From NCBI GenBank assembly GCA_001828605.1, contig MHZB01000066.1:1202-42424 (forward strand): a stretch of DNA of 41,223 bases, read 5' to 3'. Below the pieces are notes generated by a model. It ran no database searches. It was not told where the DNA came from and worked only from the letters and a program-made list of their open reading frames with translations. Below are positions 10,294-17,835 of the stretch, one piece after another; within the stretch, counting starts at the first letter, position 1; each line of letters begins with the position of its first letter. The position numbers and the translations under genes are program-made. This DNA comes from Planctomycetes bacterium RIFCSPLOWO2_12_FULL_50_35 (GTDB lineage: Bacteria; Planctomycetota; Brocadiia; Brocadiales; Bathyanammoxibiaceae).

Positions 10294-10603
10294 ATTCCAG
10301 GTTATAGATTAGACATATTTTATGGAGTTACCGAAGCCGTGGCGTCCAACATTTTATCTATTAATAGAATCCCAAACAAAATAGGAGCCGATTATTTTTA
10401 TTAAACTCAAATGGTATACACACCCGATCATGCATCTGTAGACATGATAGGCAACAGATGTCCCCGTTAAGACCAAATGTGCTAATACACGCCGTGCCCC
10501 TCGGCATCTTTCGAGCAATATATCAACTTATGAACAGCTTGTCAAGCACCGAGTAGCAAATTATTCTGTGCATATGCAGGATATAGCCCTGACACAAAAC
10601 AGA

Positions 10604-10632
10604 TTGACAAGGAAGGCATAAATCTTTAAACT
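10604..10632 (+). promoter_or_regulatory. Candidate promoter for the DUF4175 gene
   Basis: A perfect TTGACA (10604-10609), a 17-bp spacer and TAAACT (10627-10632, 4 of 6) stand about 38 bp ahead of the GTG start. The surroundings are AT-rich. Confidence 0.5.
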
Positions 10633-10669
10633 AAATAATATAAAGTACTGAAATAATAGGGACTTATGT

Positions 10670-13600
10670 GTGAGTGCAAATTACGGGGAAATTAAGAAAT
10701 ATCTGCGGAACGTAGGCCAAACAGCCTGGCGGGTGCACCTCGGCAAAGGGGCCGCCCTGTTAGGAACCGTATTACTGCTGCTTCTCTTGGTAGGGCTTGT
10801 ATTTGCCAACCAGCTTTTGTCAATCCCGTATGCACATGCAGGCTACCTCATCCTCTGTATATCCATACTCATTTATGTCTCCTACCGCTACGTCATTACC
10901 CCCGCTCTGCCCCTGGGGTCGGAAGACAAACTAGCGTTAATCATAGAAGAGCGGCTTCCGGGGCTGAAGGATTTACTTATCAGCTCTCTCCAGCTTGGAA
11001 GGGATTTGGAAAAACCGGAGAGGGCACAGCTCTACTCCCACGAACTTATCTATTCACTGTTTAAACAAACTGCAGAAAAACTTCACGATGTAAGACCTAC
11101 AGATATAGTGGAGAGGCAGGACCTAAAGAGAAACGTAAAGGTGTTTGGGGCGGCTGTCTGTATTTTCGTCTTACTTGTAATAATGAATCCCAGGTATGTT
11201 TCGCAAAGATTTCATCTTCTACTGGGATCCCAATATGCCCCTTCCGCTCTGATTCACCCCGGCAAACCCGTCATAGGCGACATAACGCTGACGTACAGGT
11301 ACCCCGCATACACGGGTCTTATGTCAAGGACCATAAGCGGCTCAAGCGGTGATGTAAAGGCACTGAAGGGCAGTGAGGTAGAGATATTGGCGTCCAGTAA
11401 CCAGCGAATCGCCTCGGCAAGTATTCTAGTAAACGCGTCAACCAAGGTACCGATGGCTGTGGAGACGGTAAATACAATAAAAGGGTGCTTGATAGTGTTG
11501 GAAGACGGCAGCTACAGCTTCGAGGTCATACCCGTCGGTGAAAAACTTGGACATACGTCACAATCCCACAAAATCGTGGTAGAGGAAGATGCCTATCCGG
11601 AGATAAATATACTGTCGCCAACGTCGGAAAAGGTGGTGAGCGAAAGAGACGTGATTGGTCTCTTGTACGACGCCGCGGACGACTTTGGCCTGAAGGAGAT
11701 AAGGCTGGTAGTTGACGAAGGCCCTGAAGCCGAACCGGTAAAAAAGGACCTGAAGGTCGTGAAAGAGACCGAAAGGCAGTGCAGGGATACCTTCAACTGG
11801 GACCTCTCTACGCTCAGGCTGACGCCGGGCAAGAAGGTGTCTTACTACCTGGAGGCGGTGGATAATGACGCCGTATCGGGGCCGAAGGTCGCAAGGTCCA
11901 AAACCCAATACCTTGAGGTATACAGTACGCAAAAGAGGCATGAAGAACTCCTTTCATTACAGGACGAACTTCTTCAGGAGATGGTACAGCTGCTGGCGGA
12001 AAAACTGGTAAACCGCCCGGATGCTACAAAGTCGAAAGACGAGCTGCTGTTACAACAGGACACCCTTCTGGAAAGAACCGTCAACATGCTTGTGCTTTTT
12101 GACAAGGTTCTAACTAATATGGAAAACGACGTCCTGGCCAACTACGCCGTCTATTACAGCCTCGAAAACATGCGCAACACGGTATCCCAGCTCAGTGACG
12201 GCAGAAAGAAGTATCTCGAGGAGATAGAGAGAGGCGGCCCCATCCTGCCCGTAGGCGTTATAACGGAGATTCAGGGTATGCAGGACCGCGAGGTGGTGGA
12301 GTTGGAGAACGACATTATGTTTCTCGTAGAGCTTTTGAGAAAACAGAGGCTTGACGACATGCTTAACCAGGACAGAAACATAGAGGACATGGAAAAGACC
12401 CTGACGAACCTCCTGCAGGACCTGGAACAAGGCAAGACGGGCGAACTCGAAGACAGGGCGTTGAAGGAGCTGCAGAAACTTGAGGATGTGATACGCTCTA
12501 TAATGGAGAAACTTGCCAAGATGTCCAGCAACTGGGGTGACGAGTTCCTGAACATGGATGCCCTGGATTCCCTTAAAGAACTTACCCTCAACAAAGACAT
12601 ACAGGAAATGAAAGACGCACTCGCAAGGGGTGACCTTGAGGCGGCCCTCAAGGCGGCTATGAATGCGACAAACTCGCTGGGGAAGATGCTGGCTGAAATG
12701 GAGCAACATGCCCAGCAGTACGCTGATTCTACCTATTCGCGCACCCTTCAGGAAATGAACGCCCTTGAGAAGGGGCTCCGGGAATTGGAAGAAGGGGAAC
12801 GTAAAGTGGCACAGCAGACAGAGGATCTGAAAAAGGATATGCAATCCCGAACCTTCGGAGACATGGACCAGGCCCTGAATGGATTTTTTGAGAAACAACT
12901 CGATAGACTTGGAAAAATGAAAGACGACATTTCCCACGTCGAAAAATCTTTCGCCGAAAATTCCACCCTTGCCGAGTACTCGCGCGTGGAAAAAGAGGTG
13001 GACAGACTGCTCAAAAGGCGAAACCAGGCGATGAGAAGCCCCTTCTCCCTTAAAGACAGCGAGGCCGAAGGCTTCGGCGAGAAAGAGTATGTCGAACTCA
13101 ACAAAAAACTGCGCGAGTTAAACGAGGCGAGGAACCGGGAGCCGCTGCTCGATACATACGAAGAGGTGTCCAAGGCGCTGCCCCAACTGGAGGAAAAACT
13201 TTCACAGTTGGATGAAATGCTTAAGGGCCAAGATTTTAAGGAATCGCTGAATCTGGCGATGGATAGCCTTAGAAATCTAAGATTCTGGGACTTCGAACTG
13301 GAAAGGAGTTCTTCGGAAAGCGTCCGCCGCCCCGGGGAGAAAGAGGAATTCCCTGACGAGGGACTTCAGGAGATGAGCAAGGATACAGGCGAGATGCTGG
13401 CGGACGCCGCACGCCTTAACGAGCAGATGGTCAACGACCTTGAGTCAGTGGAAGAGTCCTTCGAGAAGATGAGTAAGGCCGAGCCCACAGAGGAAGAGAC
13501 AAAACAATTCGCACAACTTACCCAGAAACAAGGTGAACTGAAGGAGGATGCCCAGAGTTTGGCGCGTTCCATGGAGGAGCTTGCCGGTAAAAGCCGCTCT

Positions 13601-14002
13601 ATGGGTGGTGAGGCAGCCGAAAATATGGAAGAGGCCGAGGAATTCATGGAAGCGGCAGAGGGCAAGCTGCAGGGCAAAAACGGCCCTGGGGCGCTAACAG
13701 ACGAGAGGGAGTCGCTCTACAGACTCTCTCAGGCCAGAAAGAATCTGGGAGAGGCCATGGACAGGGTGGCCAAGGGCATGATGTCACGCGGACTCCCCAT
13801 GCCTAAGTACGTTCTTAAGTACCGCGACAGGTGGGACGACGGCAGGGACGGTTTCGCCATGGGTGAGGTGGAGATACCATCCGAGGAGTCGTACAAGGTA
13901 CCCAAGGAATTCCGAGAGGATATTCTCGAGGCGATGAAAAAAGGCCTGCCCCAGAGGTATCACGAACTCAACAAGGATTATTACAGAAAATTGGTAGAGT
14001 AG
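10670..14002 (+). CDS. DUF4175-like large membrane protein with coiled-coil body
   Basis: An 1110-residue protein of unknown function, resembling DUF4175-family proteins of Planctomycetota and other Gram-negative phyla. Three hydrophobic helices lie near the N-terminus (about 29-48, 56-76, 157-174). They are followed by an extracytoplasmic beta-rich region with TLTYRYPAYTG (about 205-215) and DDFGLKEIRLVVDEG, and then by some 700 residues of highly charged, Glu/Lys/Leu-rich predicted coiled coil. The end (PKYVLKYRDRWDDG, VPKEFREDILEAMKKGLP) is the compact C-terminal block usual in the family. GTG start at 10670, with AGGG eight bases upstream. The family often sits in MoxR/DUF58/VWA clusters, but none of these is here. 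The stop codon TAG is the TAG of a REP foot (13999-14002). Confidence 0.7.
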   Translation: MSANYGEIKKYLRNVGQTAWRVHLGKGAALLGTVLLLLLLVGLVFANQLLSIPYAHAGYLILCISILIYVSYRYVITPALPLGSEDKLALIIEERLPGLKDLLISSLQLGRDLEKPERAQLYSHELIYSLFKQTAEKLHDVRPTDIVERQDLKRNVKVFGAAVCIFVLLVIMNPRYVSQRFHLLLGSQYAPSALIHPGKPVIGDITLTYRYPAYTGLMSRTISGSSGDVKALKGSEVEILASSNQRIASASILVNASTKVPMAVETVNTIKGCLIVLEDGSYSFEVIPVGEKLGHTSQSHKIVVEEDAYPEINILSPTSEKVVSERDVIGLLYDAADDFGLKEIRLVVDEGPEAEPVKKDLKVVKETERQCRDTFNWDLSTLRLTPGKKVSYYLEAVDNDAVSGPKVARSKTQYLEVYSTQKRHEELLSLQDELLQEMVQLLAEKLVNRPDATKSKDELLLQQDTLLERTVNMLVLFDKVLTNMENDVLANYAVYYSLENMRNTVSQLSDGRKKYLEEIERGGPILPVGVITEIQGMQDREVVELENDIMFLVELLRKQRLDDMLNQDRNIEDMEKTLTNLLQDLEQGKTGELEDRALKELQKLEDVIRSIMEKLAKMSSNWGDEFLNMDALDSLKELTLNKDIQEMKDALARGDLEAALKAAMNATNSLGKMLAEMEQHAQQYADSTYSRTLQEMNALEKGLRELEEGERKVAQQTEDLKKDMQSRTFGDMDQALNGFFEKQLDRLGKMKDDISHVEKSFAENSTLAEYSRVEKEVDRLLKRRNQAMRSPFSLKDSEAEGFGEKEYVELNKKLRELNEARNREPLLDTYEEVSKALPQLEEKLSQLDEMLKGQDFKESLNLAMDSLRNLRFWDFELERSSSESVRRPGEKEEFPDEGLQEMSKDTGEMLADAARLNEQMVNDLESVEESFEKMSKAEPTEEETKQFAQLTQKQGELKEDAQSLARSMEELAGKSRSMGGEAAENMEEAEEFMEAAEGKLQGKNGPGALTDERESLYRLSQARKNLGEAMDRVAKGMMSRGLPMPKYVLKYRDRWDDGRDGFAMGEVEIPSEESYKVPKEFREDILEAMKKGLPQRYHELNKDYYRKLVE

Positions 14003-14053
14003 GGACAGGGCATGCCGTGCCCCTACCTGTAGCGTGCGAGTTTATCTCGCACG
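13999..14053 (+). repeat. Two tandem REP-like hairpins upstream of the RAYT gene
   Basis: The first (13999-14025) starts with GTAG overlapping the stop codon of the preceding gene, and folds as GGGCA/TGCCC with outer CTAC. The second (14029-14053) starts GTAGCG and has arms CGTGCGAG and CTCGCACG around TTTAT. Bases 14028-14053 are identical to 14587-14612 on the other side of the RAYT gene. Confidence 0.85.
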
Positions 14054-14062
14054 CTTAACGAA

Positions 14063-14545
14063 GTGAAACCGAAACAATATAAAACTTATGCCAAGAACAG
14101 GTCTCCCAGACTTAAAGGTTTTGACTATTCAACGGATCGTCCATACTTTATCACAGTATGTACAAAAAAGGGCATGTCGGTTCTCAAAGGTGATTTCGCT
14201 TTAGAGATAACCCAATGTTTAAGGCAGTTGAGAGAAAAGTATTCATTTAAGATATACGCATACTGTGTAATGCCTGATCACATACATTTACTGTTAGCAC
14301 CCGGAGACAGCAAACTAAGTGTTTCCAGATTCATCCAAGGTTTTAAAAGTATAATCACTCGGATATACAGTTCCACTGGTAGACAGGGAAAGTTGTGGCA
14401 AAGATATTTCTACGATCACGTCTTGCGAAATGAAGAGGATTTAAAAAATGTAGCACTTTATGTCTTGGAAAATCCTGTCAGGAAAGGCATGGTGGAAAAC
14501 TGGCAGGATTATCCATATTGCGGCATTGTAGATAAACTAGAATAA
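14063..14545 (+). CDS. REP-associated tyrosine transposase (RAYT), Y1/HUH type
   Basis: A 160-residue single-domain member of the TnpA_REP family related to IS200/IS605 transposases. The HUH metal motif is MPDHIHLLL (H73 and H75). The block LWQRYFYDHVLRNEEDL (111-127) and the following ALYVLENPVRKGMV, with the likely catalytic tyrosine Y133, are typical. RAYTs nick single-stranded REP hairpins, recognising a GTAG tetranucleotide at the stem foot. Here the gene is bracketed by GTAG hairpins on both sides, two of them identical copies, which is the usual arrangement of a domesticated RAYT with its target repeats. GTG start at 14063, ten bases after the upstream hairpin; no clear ribosome site, so translation is probably low. 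Confidence 0.93.
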   Translation: MKPKQYKTYAKNRSPRLKGFDYSTDRPYFITVCTKKGMSVLKGDFALEITQCLRQLREKYSFKIYAYCVMPDHIHLLLAPGDSKLSVSRFIQGFKSIITRIYSSTGRQGKLWQRYFYDHVLRNEEDLKNVALYVLENPVRKGMVENWQDYPYCGIVDKLE

Positions 14546-14546
14546 A

Positions 14547-14612
14547 CGTGCGACACGAGGTCGCACGCTACACTTACCCGCAAAAATGTAGCGTGCGAGT
14601 TTATCTCGCACG
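14547..14612. repeat. Two REP-like hairpins downstream of the RAYT gene
   Basis: 14547-14571 is minus-oriented (CGTGCGAC/GTCGCACG then CTAC), identical to the copy at 3591-3615. 14588-14612 is plus-oriented (GTAG, CGTGCGAG/CTCGCACG), identical to 14029-14053. The first starts two bases after the RAYT stop codon. Confidence 0.88.
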
Positions 14613-14655
14613 GTATTTTTCTTTCCTGCGTCATTAAGGAAATGGGAACCGTATA

Positions 14656-15234
14656 ATGGATTCCAACGTTCTTATCATAGCTGGAGCAACGATAGGAGGC
14701 GCCTTAGCTGGTGGTGGAATTGCTTTTGGTGTAGCAATATGGAGAGAAAGGTATAAAGAAAATAAGATTAAAGAAGGTCTCATAAACTTGTTAATCAATG
14801 ATGTAGGCTCTCTTTTGAAACTATATGATGAATTAATTGGAGAAAACGTAAAACAACACGATGAGAAAGAAATTTTCACGTCTTATCTTGTCGTTAAGCA
14901 GGATTACTTCTCGGTTTTCGACAATAACTCAGACAGACTTTCATATCTTGATGATGAGACTTCGAAATTGCTTATTCAATTTTATAATCGCGCAAAGGCT
15001 CATATAGATACTATTGTTAGATACGGCAAACACTTCGAAGATTACCGTAATCTTCCGCCTTCTATAGAATATATGGGAGACATCATGAGGCGTGAACGGG
15101 AAGCCAACTACTTGAGAACACTATTTAAATTCATAAGAGACAATCATTTTGAATTAGAAGAAATGGCACTTGAAACATTATTAGCTCTTAAAAAGCAATC
15201 AAAGAAATACAAGAAAAACTATAAAAGCGGGTAG
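14656..15234 (+). CDS. Hypothetical membrane-anchored protein, 192 residues
   Basis: Not assigned to a family. The N-terminus carries a glycine-rich membrane helix (about 5-29, IIAGATIGGALAGGGIAFG) and then a basic stretch (WRERYKENK), so the bulk is probably cytoplasmic. The rest looks all-helical and charged, ending in a lysine-rich tail. Base composition is more AT-rich than the peptidase gene that follows, suggesting separate ancestry. The ATG at 14656 has GGGAA seven bases upstream. It stands between the RAYT/REP block and a further hairpin, and its TAG stop is the TAG of that hairpin's GTAG foot (15231-15234), so its C-terminus may have been reset by repeat insertion. Confidence 0.65.
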   Translation: MDSNVLIIAGATIGGALAGGGIAFGVAIWRERYKENKIKEGLINLLINDVGSLLKLYDELIGENVKQHDEKEIFTSYLVVKQDYFSVFDNNSDRLSYLDDETSKLLIQFYNRAKAHIDTIVRYGKHFEDYRNLPPSIEYMGDIMRREREANYLRTLFKFIRDNHFELEEMALETLLALKKQSKKYKKNYKSG

Positions 15235-15256
15235 GTCAAGGCGTGTGGCCTTGACC
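15231..15256 (+). repeat. REP-like hairpin overlapping a stop codon
   Basis: GTAG (15231-15234) is followed by GGTCAAGG and CCTTGACC arms around a short loop. The TAG is the stop codon of the 192-residue protein, a second case of this arrangement in the window. Confidence 0.7.
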
Positions 15257-15286
15257 ATTAATTATCAGAAAATGGGAATATAGAAT

Positions 15287-16969
15287 ATGCAGTTGTTATT
15301 AACTATTCTTACAATATGCCTTGCTCTTGGTAGCAACCCCACGGTGTACTGCCAGTCTAACGCTTCTCCGCTTGATGTGGCGGCAGATAGTACAAACCCT
15401 GCCGAAACTATCCAGGCGCACCATGGCGACATCGGTACACTCTTTATCCTCGGTGAAGACCACATCTCTCACTGTGAAATAAACGAAGCGGACGCGGTGG
15501 CCAAAAAAATCTTTAGTCTCCAGCCCGACAGCCCCGAAGGTCTTTACCTCGCCGCCAAGGTGCGATTCTACCAGGGACGGTATAAAGAGGCCATAAAACT
15601 GCTTAAAGGGCCGCCGCAGAACTTCCTGGACGGCAGGAGGTTTCTTGCCCTTGTCATGGAAATCAATGAAACGGCCCAAAACTTTGTAGAACGTCCCACG
15701 GAGCACTTTGTCATCAGGTACGTTCCGGGTACAGACGAGGTGTTGCCTGAGGATGCCGAACTGGCGCTTGAACACGCTTACAGCGAGATAGGGAAAGATT
15801 TGGGATATTTCCCAACGGAAAAAGTAGTGGTTGAGGTGTACCCAAGTGTGGACGGTTTTTCCGCTGCGTCCACACTTACGCGGGAGGAAATCGAGACCTC
15901 CGGCACGGTGGCCATCTGCCACTTCAACCGGCTCATGATAATGTCACCCAGACTGCTCCTCAGGGGATACCCCTGGATGGACACCCTGGCCCACGAGTAC
16001 GTGCATTATGTAATAACCAAGAAGACGAGAGACCTTACACCCATCTGGTTTCACGAGGGCCTTGCCAAGTGCGAGGAATCCAGATGGAACTCTCCTCAAA
16101 GGAGGGAGCTTACGCCCATCCAGTCACACCTGCTTGCCCAGGCCATTGAGGAGAACTACTTTATAACCTTCGAGCAGATGCACCCCTCGATAGCCAAGCT
16201 TAAGTCCGCCGAGGACGCCGCACTGGCCTTCGCCGAGGTGCAGACAGCCACGAAGTACATCATAGAGAAGGGCGGCTACCCGGTGCTCAATGAGATATTG
16301 GACGCAATAGGCACGGGCAGGAGCGTGGAAGAGGCGGTAGAGGCGGGACTCGGCATGCCCTTTGAGGGCTTTGAGCGGGGCTGGAAGTCGTATCTGGGCA
16401 CAATCAGCCTAAAGAAGATACCCGGACTGAAGGTCATGCCGCTGAAGATAAGAAAATCAGGCACGGCTGGTGAAAAGGAAGAAAGTCCCACCGAAATAGA
16501 GGCAGCCGATGCCAGAAAGTTTACCATGCTGGGGGATTTGCTAGAGGAAGGGAACAGACCGGATGCCGCACTGTTTGAATACGAGAAGGCGCGCCAGTGT
16601 GCAGGGCTTGGCTCGCCCCAGATACTGAATAAACTCGCAATGGCCTACATCCAGAACCACCGGGATGATGATGCGCGTAGCGTGATAAACGATGCCATCA
16701 GCTACTACCCCAACTACGTGACCACATACATCACAGAGGGGGAACTCTACAAAAAGAAGGGTGACATAGGCAGGGCGATAGAGAGTTTCGTATCGGCCAG
16801 CCGCATAAACCCATTTAACCCCGCCGTGCACCAGAGACTTGCCCAGCTTTACACCGAGGTAGGCGATAAAGACGCCGCCAAGAAGTCTCTGGAAAAACTG
16901 GCAGTGGTCCTGAGGGACCATAGTAATAAAGAAGAAAACTATAAAACTGAGAATAAAATGTCAGAGTAG
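15287..16969 (+). CDS. Secreted peptidase-MA-like metallopeptidase with TPR repeats
   Basis: A 560-residue protein. The N-terminus (MQLLLTILTICLALG, cleavage near residue 22) is a signal peptide, so the protein is exported. Residues about 48-110 form TPR-like helices. The central domain has the gluzincin motif TLAHEYVHYV (H236, E237, H240) and the downstream WFHEGLAKCEE, where E257 is the probable third zinc ligand; this is the arrangement of peptidase MA (M1-like superfamily) domains. After a linker of about 40 residues come C-terminal TPR repeats (about 405-545; LFEYEKARQ, AIESFVSASRINPFNPAVH). The active-site residues are intact, so it is probably a working protease. The ATG at 15287 has GGGA nine bases upstream. 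The substrate is unknown. Confidence 0.8.
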   Translation: MQLLLTILTICLALGSNPTVYCQSNASPLDVAADSTNPAETIQAHHGDIGTLFILGEDHISHCEINEADAVAKKIFSLQPDSPEGLYLAAKVRFYQGRYKEAIKLLKGPPQNFLDGRRFLALVMEINETAQNFVERPTEHFVIRYVPGTDEVLPEDAELALEHAYSEIGKDLGYFPTEKVVVEVYPSVDGFSAASTLTREEIETSGTVAICHFNRLMIMSPRLLLRGYPWMDTLAHEYVHYVITKKTRDLTPIWFHEGLAKCEESRWNSPQRRELTPIQSHLLAQAIEENYFITFEQMHPSIAKLKSAEDAALAFAEVQTATKYIIEKGGYPVLNEILDAIGTGRSVEEAVEAGLGMPFEGFERGWKSYLGTISLKKIPGLKVMPLKIRKSGTAGEKEESPTEIEAADARKFTMLGDLLEEGNRPDAALFEYEKARQCAGLGSPQILNKLAMAYIQNHRDDDARSVINDAISYYPNYVTTYITEGELYKKKGDIGRAIESFVSASRINPFNPAVHQRLAQLYTEVGDKDAAKKSLEKLAVVLRDHSNKEENYKTENKMSE

Positions 16970-16988
16970 TTACAAAGGAAACTGCTTA

Positions 16989-17600
16989 GTGGAACTGCAT
17001 GACGAAATAGAACATCTCACACGCTATACTCTGCATGAACTTGCTGTTTGCGTGACTATAGCTGCCGTTGCCAAAGAATCGGCAAAAACTTACTTCAAAG
17101 ACACACTTGAGCCTGTAAACGAAGAGACTAAAAAACTTCTTGATAAAATAGACGTTGCGTTATTCCTTGAAGATTCAGATACTCTTATTAGTAAATGGGT
17201 TTTCATTAATTTTGTCGCTATATACGAAGCATGGACGAGTGACATTTTAAGGGCGATTCTCAGAAAGTATCCTCAAAAGTTAAAAAAAGAAAAGGAAGAA
17301 TTAAGAGGGATTCTGTATGGTGGACCAAAAGGGGTTACTAAACGTCTTCAAGAAATAACCTCAATTGAAATGGGAAATATTCCTGAACTAGCTGAGGTAA
17401 TTAGGCTTAAAGCAGTTCGTGATATCCTTCTGCACAACAAAGGAATTGTTAATAAAACATACTTAAGAAAATCTGGAGATACCAAAGCAACGGAAGGCGA
17501 CAAGATAAAAACAGATGCACATTTTCTTCTAGTCAATTGTTGTATTTTTAACTCTTTTGTCATAAAAGTTTCGGATGAGCTAGTGAAAAAATATAAATAA
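16989..17600 (+). CDS. HEPN-like hypothetical protein
   Basis: A 203-residue all-helical protein not assigned by name. Near its C-terminus it carries RDILLHNKGIVNKTYL: R144 and H149 form an R-x4-H motif in the style of HEPN ribonucleases, whose usual form is RN...HN.G.V. An aromatic-rich helix (SKWVFINFVAIYEAW, 68-82) is consistent with the HEPN dimer core. HEPN proteins are RNases in toxin-antitoxin and abortive-infection systems, but no nucleotidyltransferase (MNT) or other antitoxin gene adjoins it. It starts with GTG at 16989, 19 bp after the peptidase gene, with AAGGAA upstream, and is AT-richer than that gene. It could also be a non-catalytic HEPN relative. Confidence 0.5.
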   Translation: MELHDEIEHLTRYTLHELAVCVTIAAVAKESAKTYFKDTLEPVNEETKKLLDKIDVALFLEDSDTLISKWVFINFVAIYEAWTSDILRAILRKYPQKLKKEKEELRGILYGGPKGVTKRLQEITSIEMGNIPELAEVIRLKAVRDILLHNKGIVNKTYLRKSGDTKATEGDKIKTDAHFLLVNCCIFNSFVIKVSDELVKKYK

Positions 17601-17604
17601 AAAG

Positions 17605-17668
17605 ATTGGGTATAGCAGGTCTTCTTGACCTGCTATATCGCAGGGCGGCAGGCCCTGCGATACCCAAT
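17605..17668. repeat. Double hairpin with GTAT feet
   Basis: The outer arms ATTGGGTA and TACCCAAT enclose two hairpins: TAGCAGGTC/GACCTGCTA and TCGCAGGGC/GCCCTGCGA. This is the same head-to-head layout as the GTAG pairs, but the feet read GGGTATAGC and GGGTATCGC, a variant of the usual tetranucleotide. It follows the HEPN-like gene. Confidence 0.7.
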
Positions 17669-17768
17669 GAAAGTGTTGTGCAGAGGCACCCACCTGAGGC
17701 GGACAGCGTACCCCTGCAAAAACAAAGGGTTCTCCATTTTAAATCTTTCGTGGTGGCTTGATTCATGG

Positions 17769-17831
17769 GTAGCGCAGGGCTTAAGTCCTGCGGCACCCTT
17801 CACTAGTGGGTGTGATAAATCGCACCCCTAC
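17769..17831. repeat. Head-to-head pair of REP-like hairpins
   Basis: Plus element: GTAG at 17769 with CGCAGG (17773-17778) and CCTGCG (17787-17792). Minus element: GGGTGTGAT (17808-17816) pairs with ATCGCACCC (17819-17827) with one wobble, followed by CTAC. It ends five bases before the pepA stop codon. Confidence 0.7.
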
Positions 17832-17835
17832 ATTT

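Larger units (their letters stand above)
10011..10669. other. Long divergent intergenic region, argG / DUF4175 gene
   Basis: This 659-bp stretch has no credible gene. It holds an imperfect inverted repeat of the TGTCATTCTG family (10060-10118), a candidate structured RNA (10200-10293), and a sigma70-like promoter (10604-10632) just before the DUF4175 gene. The stretch 10300-10600 is AT-rich and shows nothing else clear. Confidence 0.6.
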
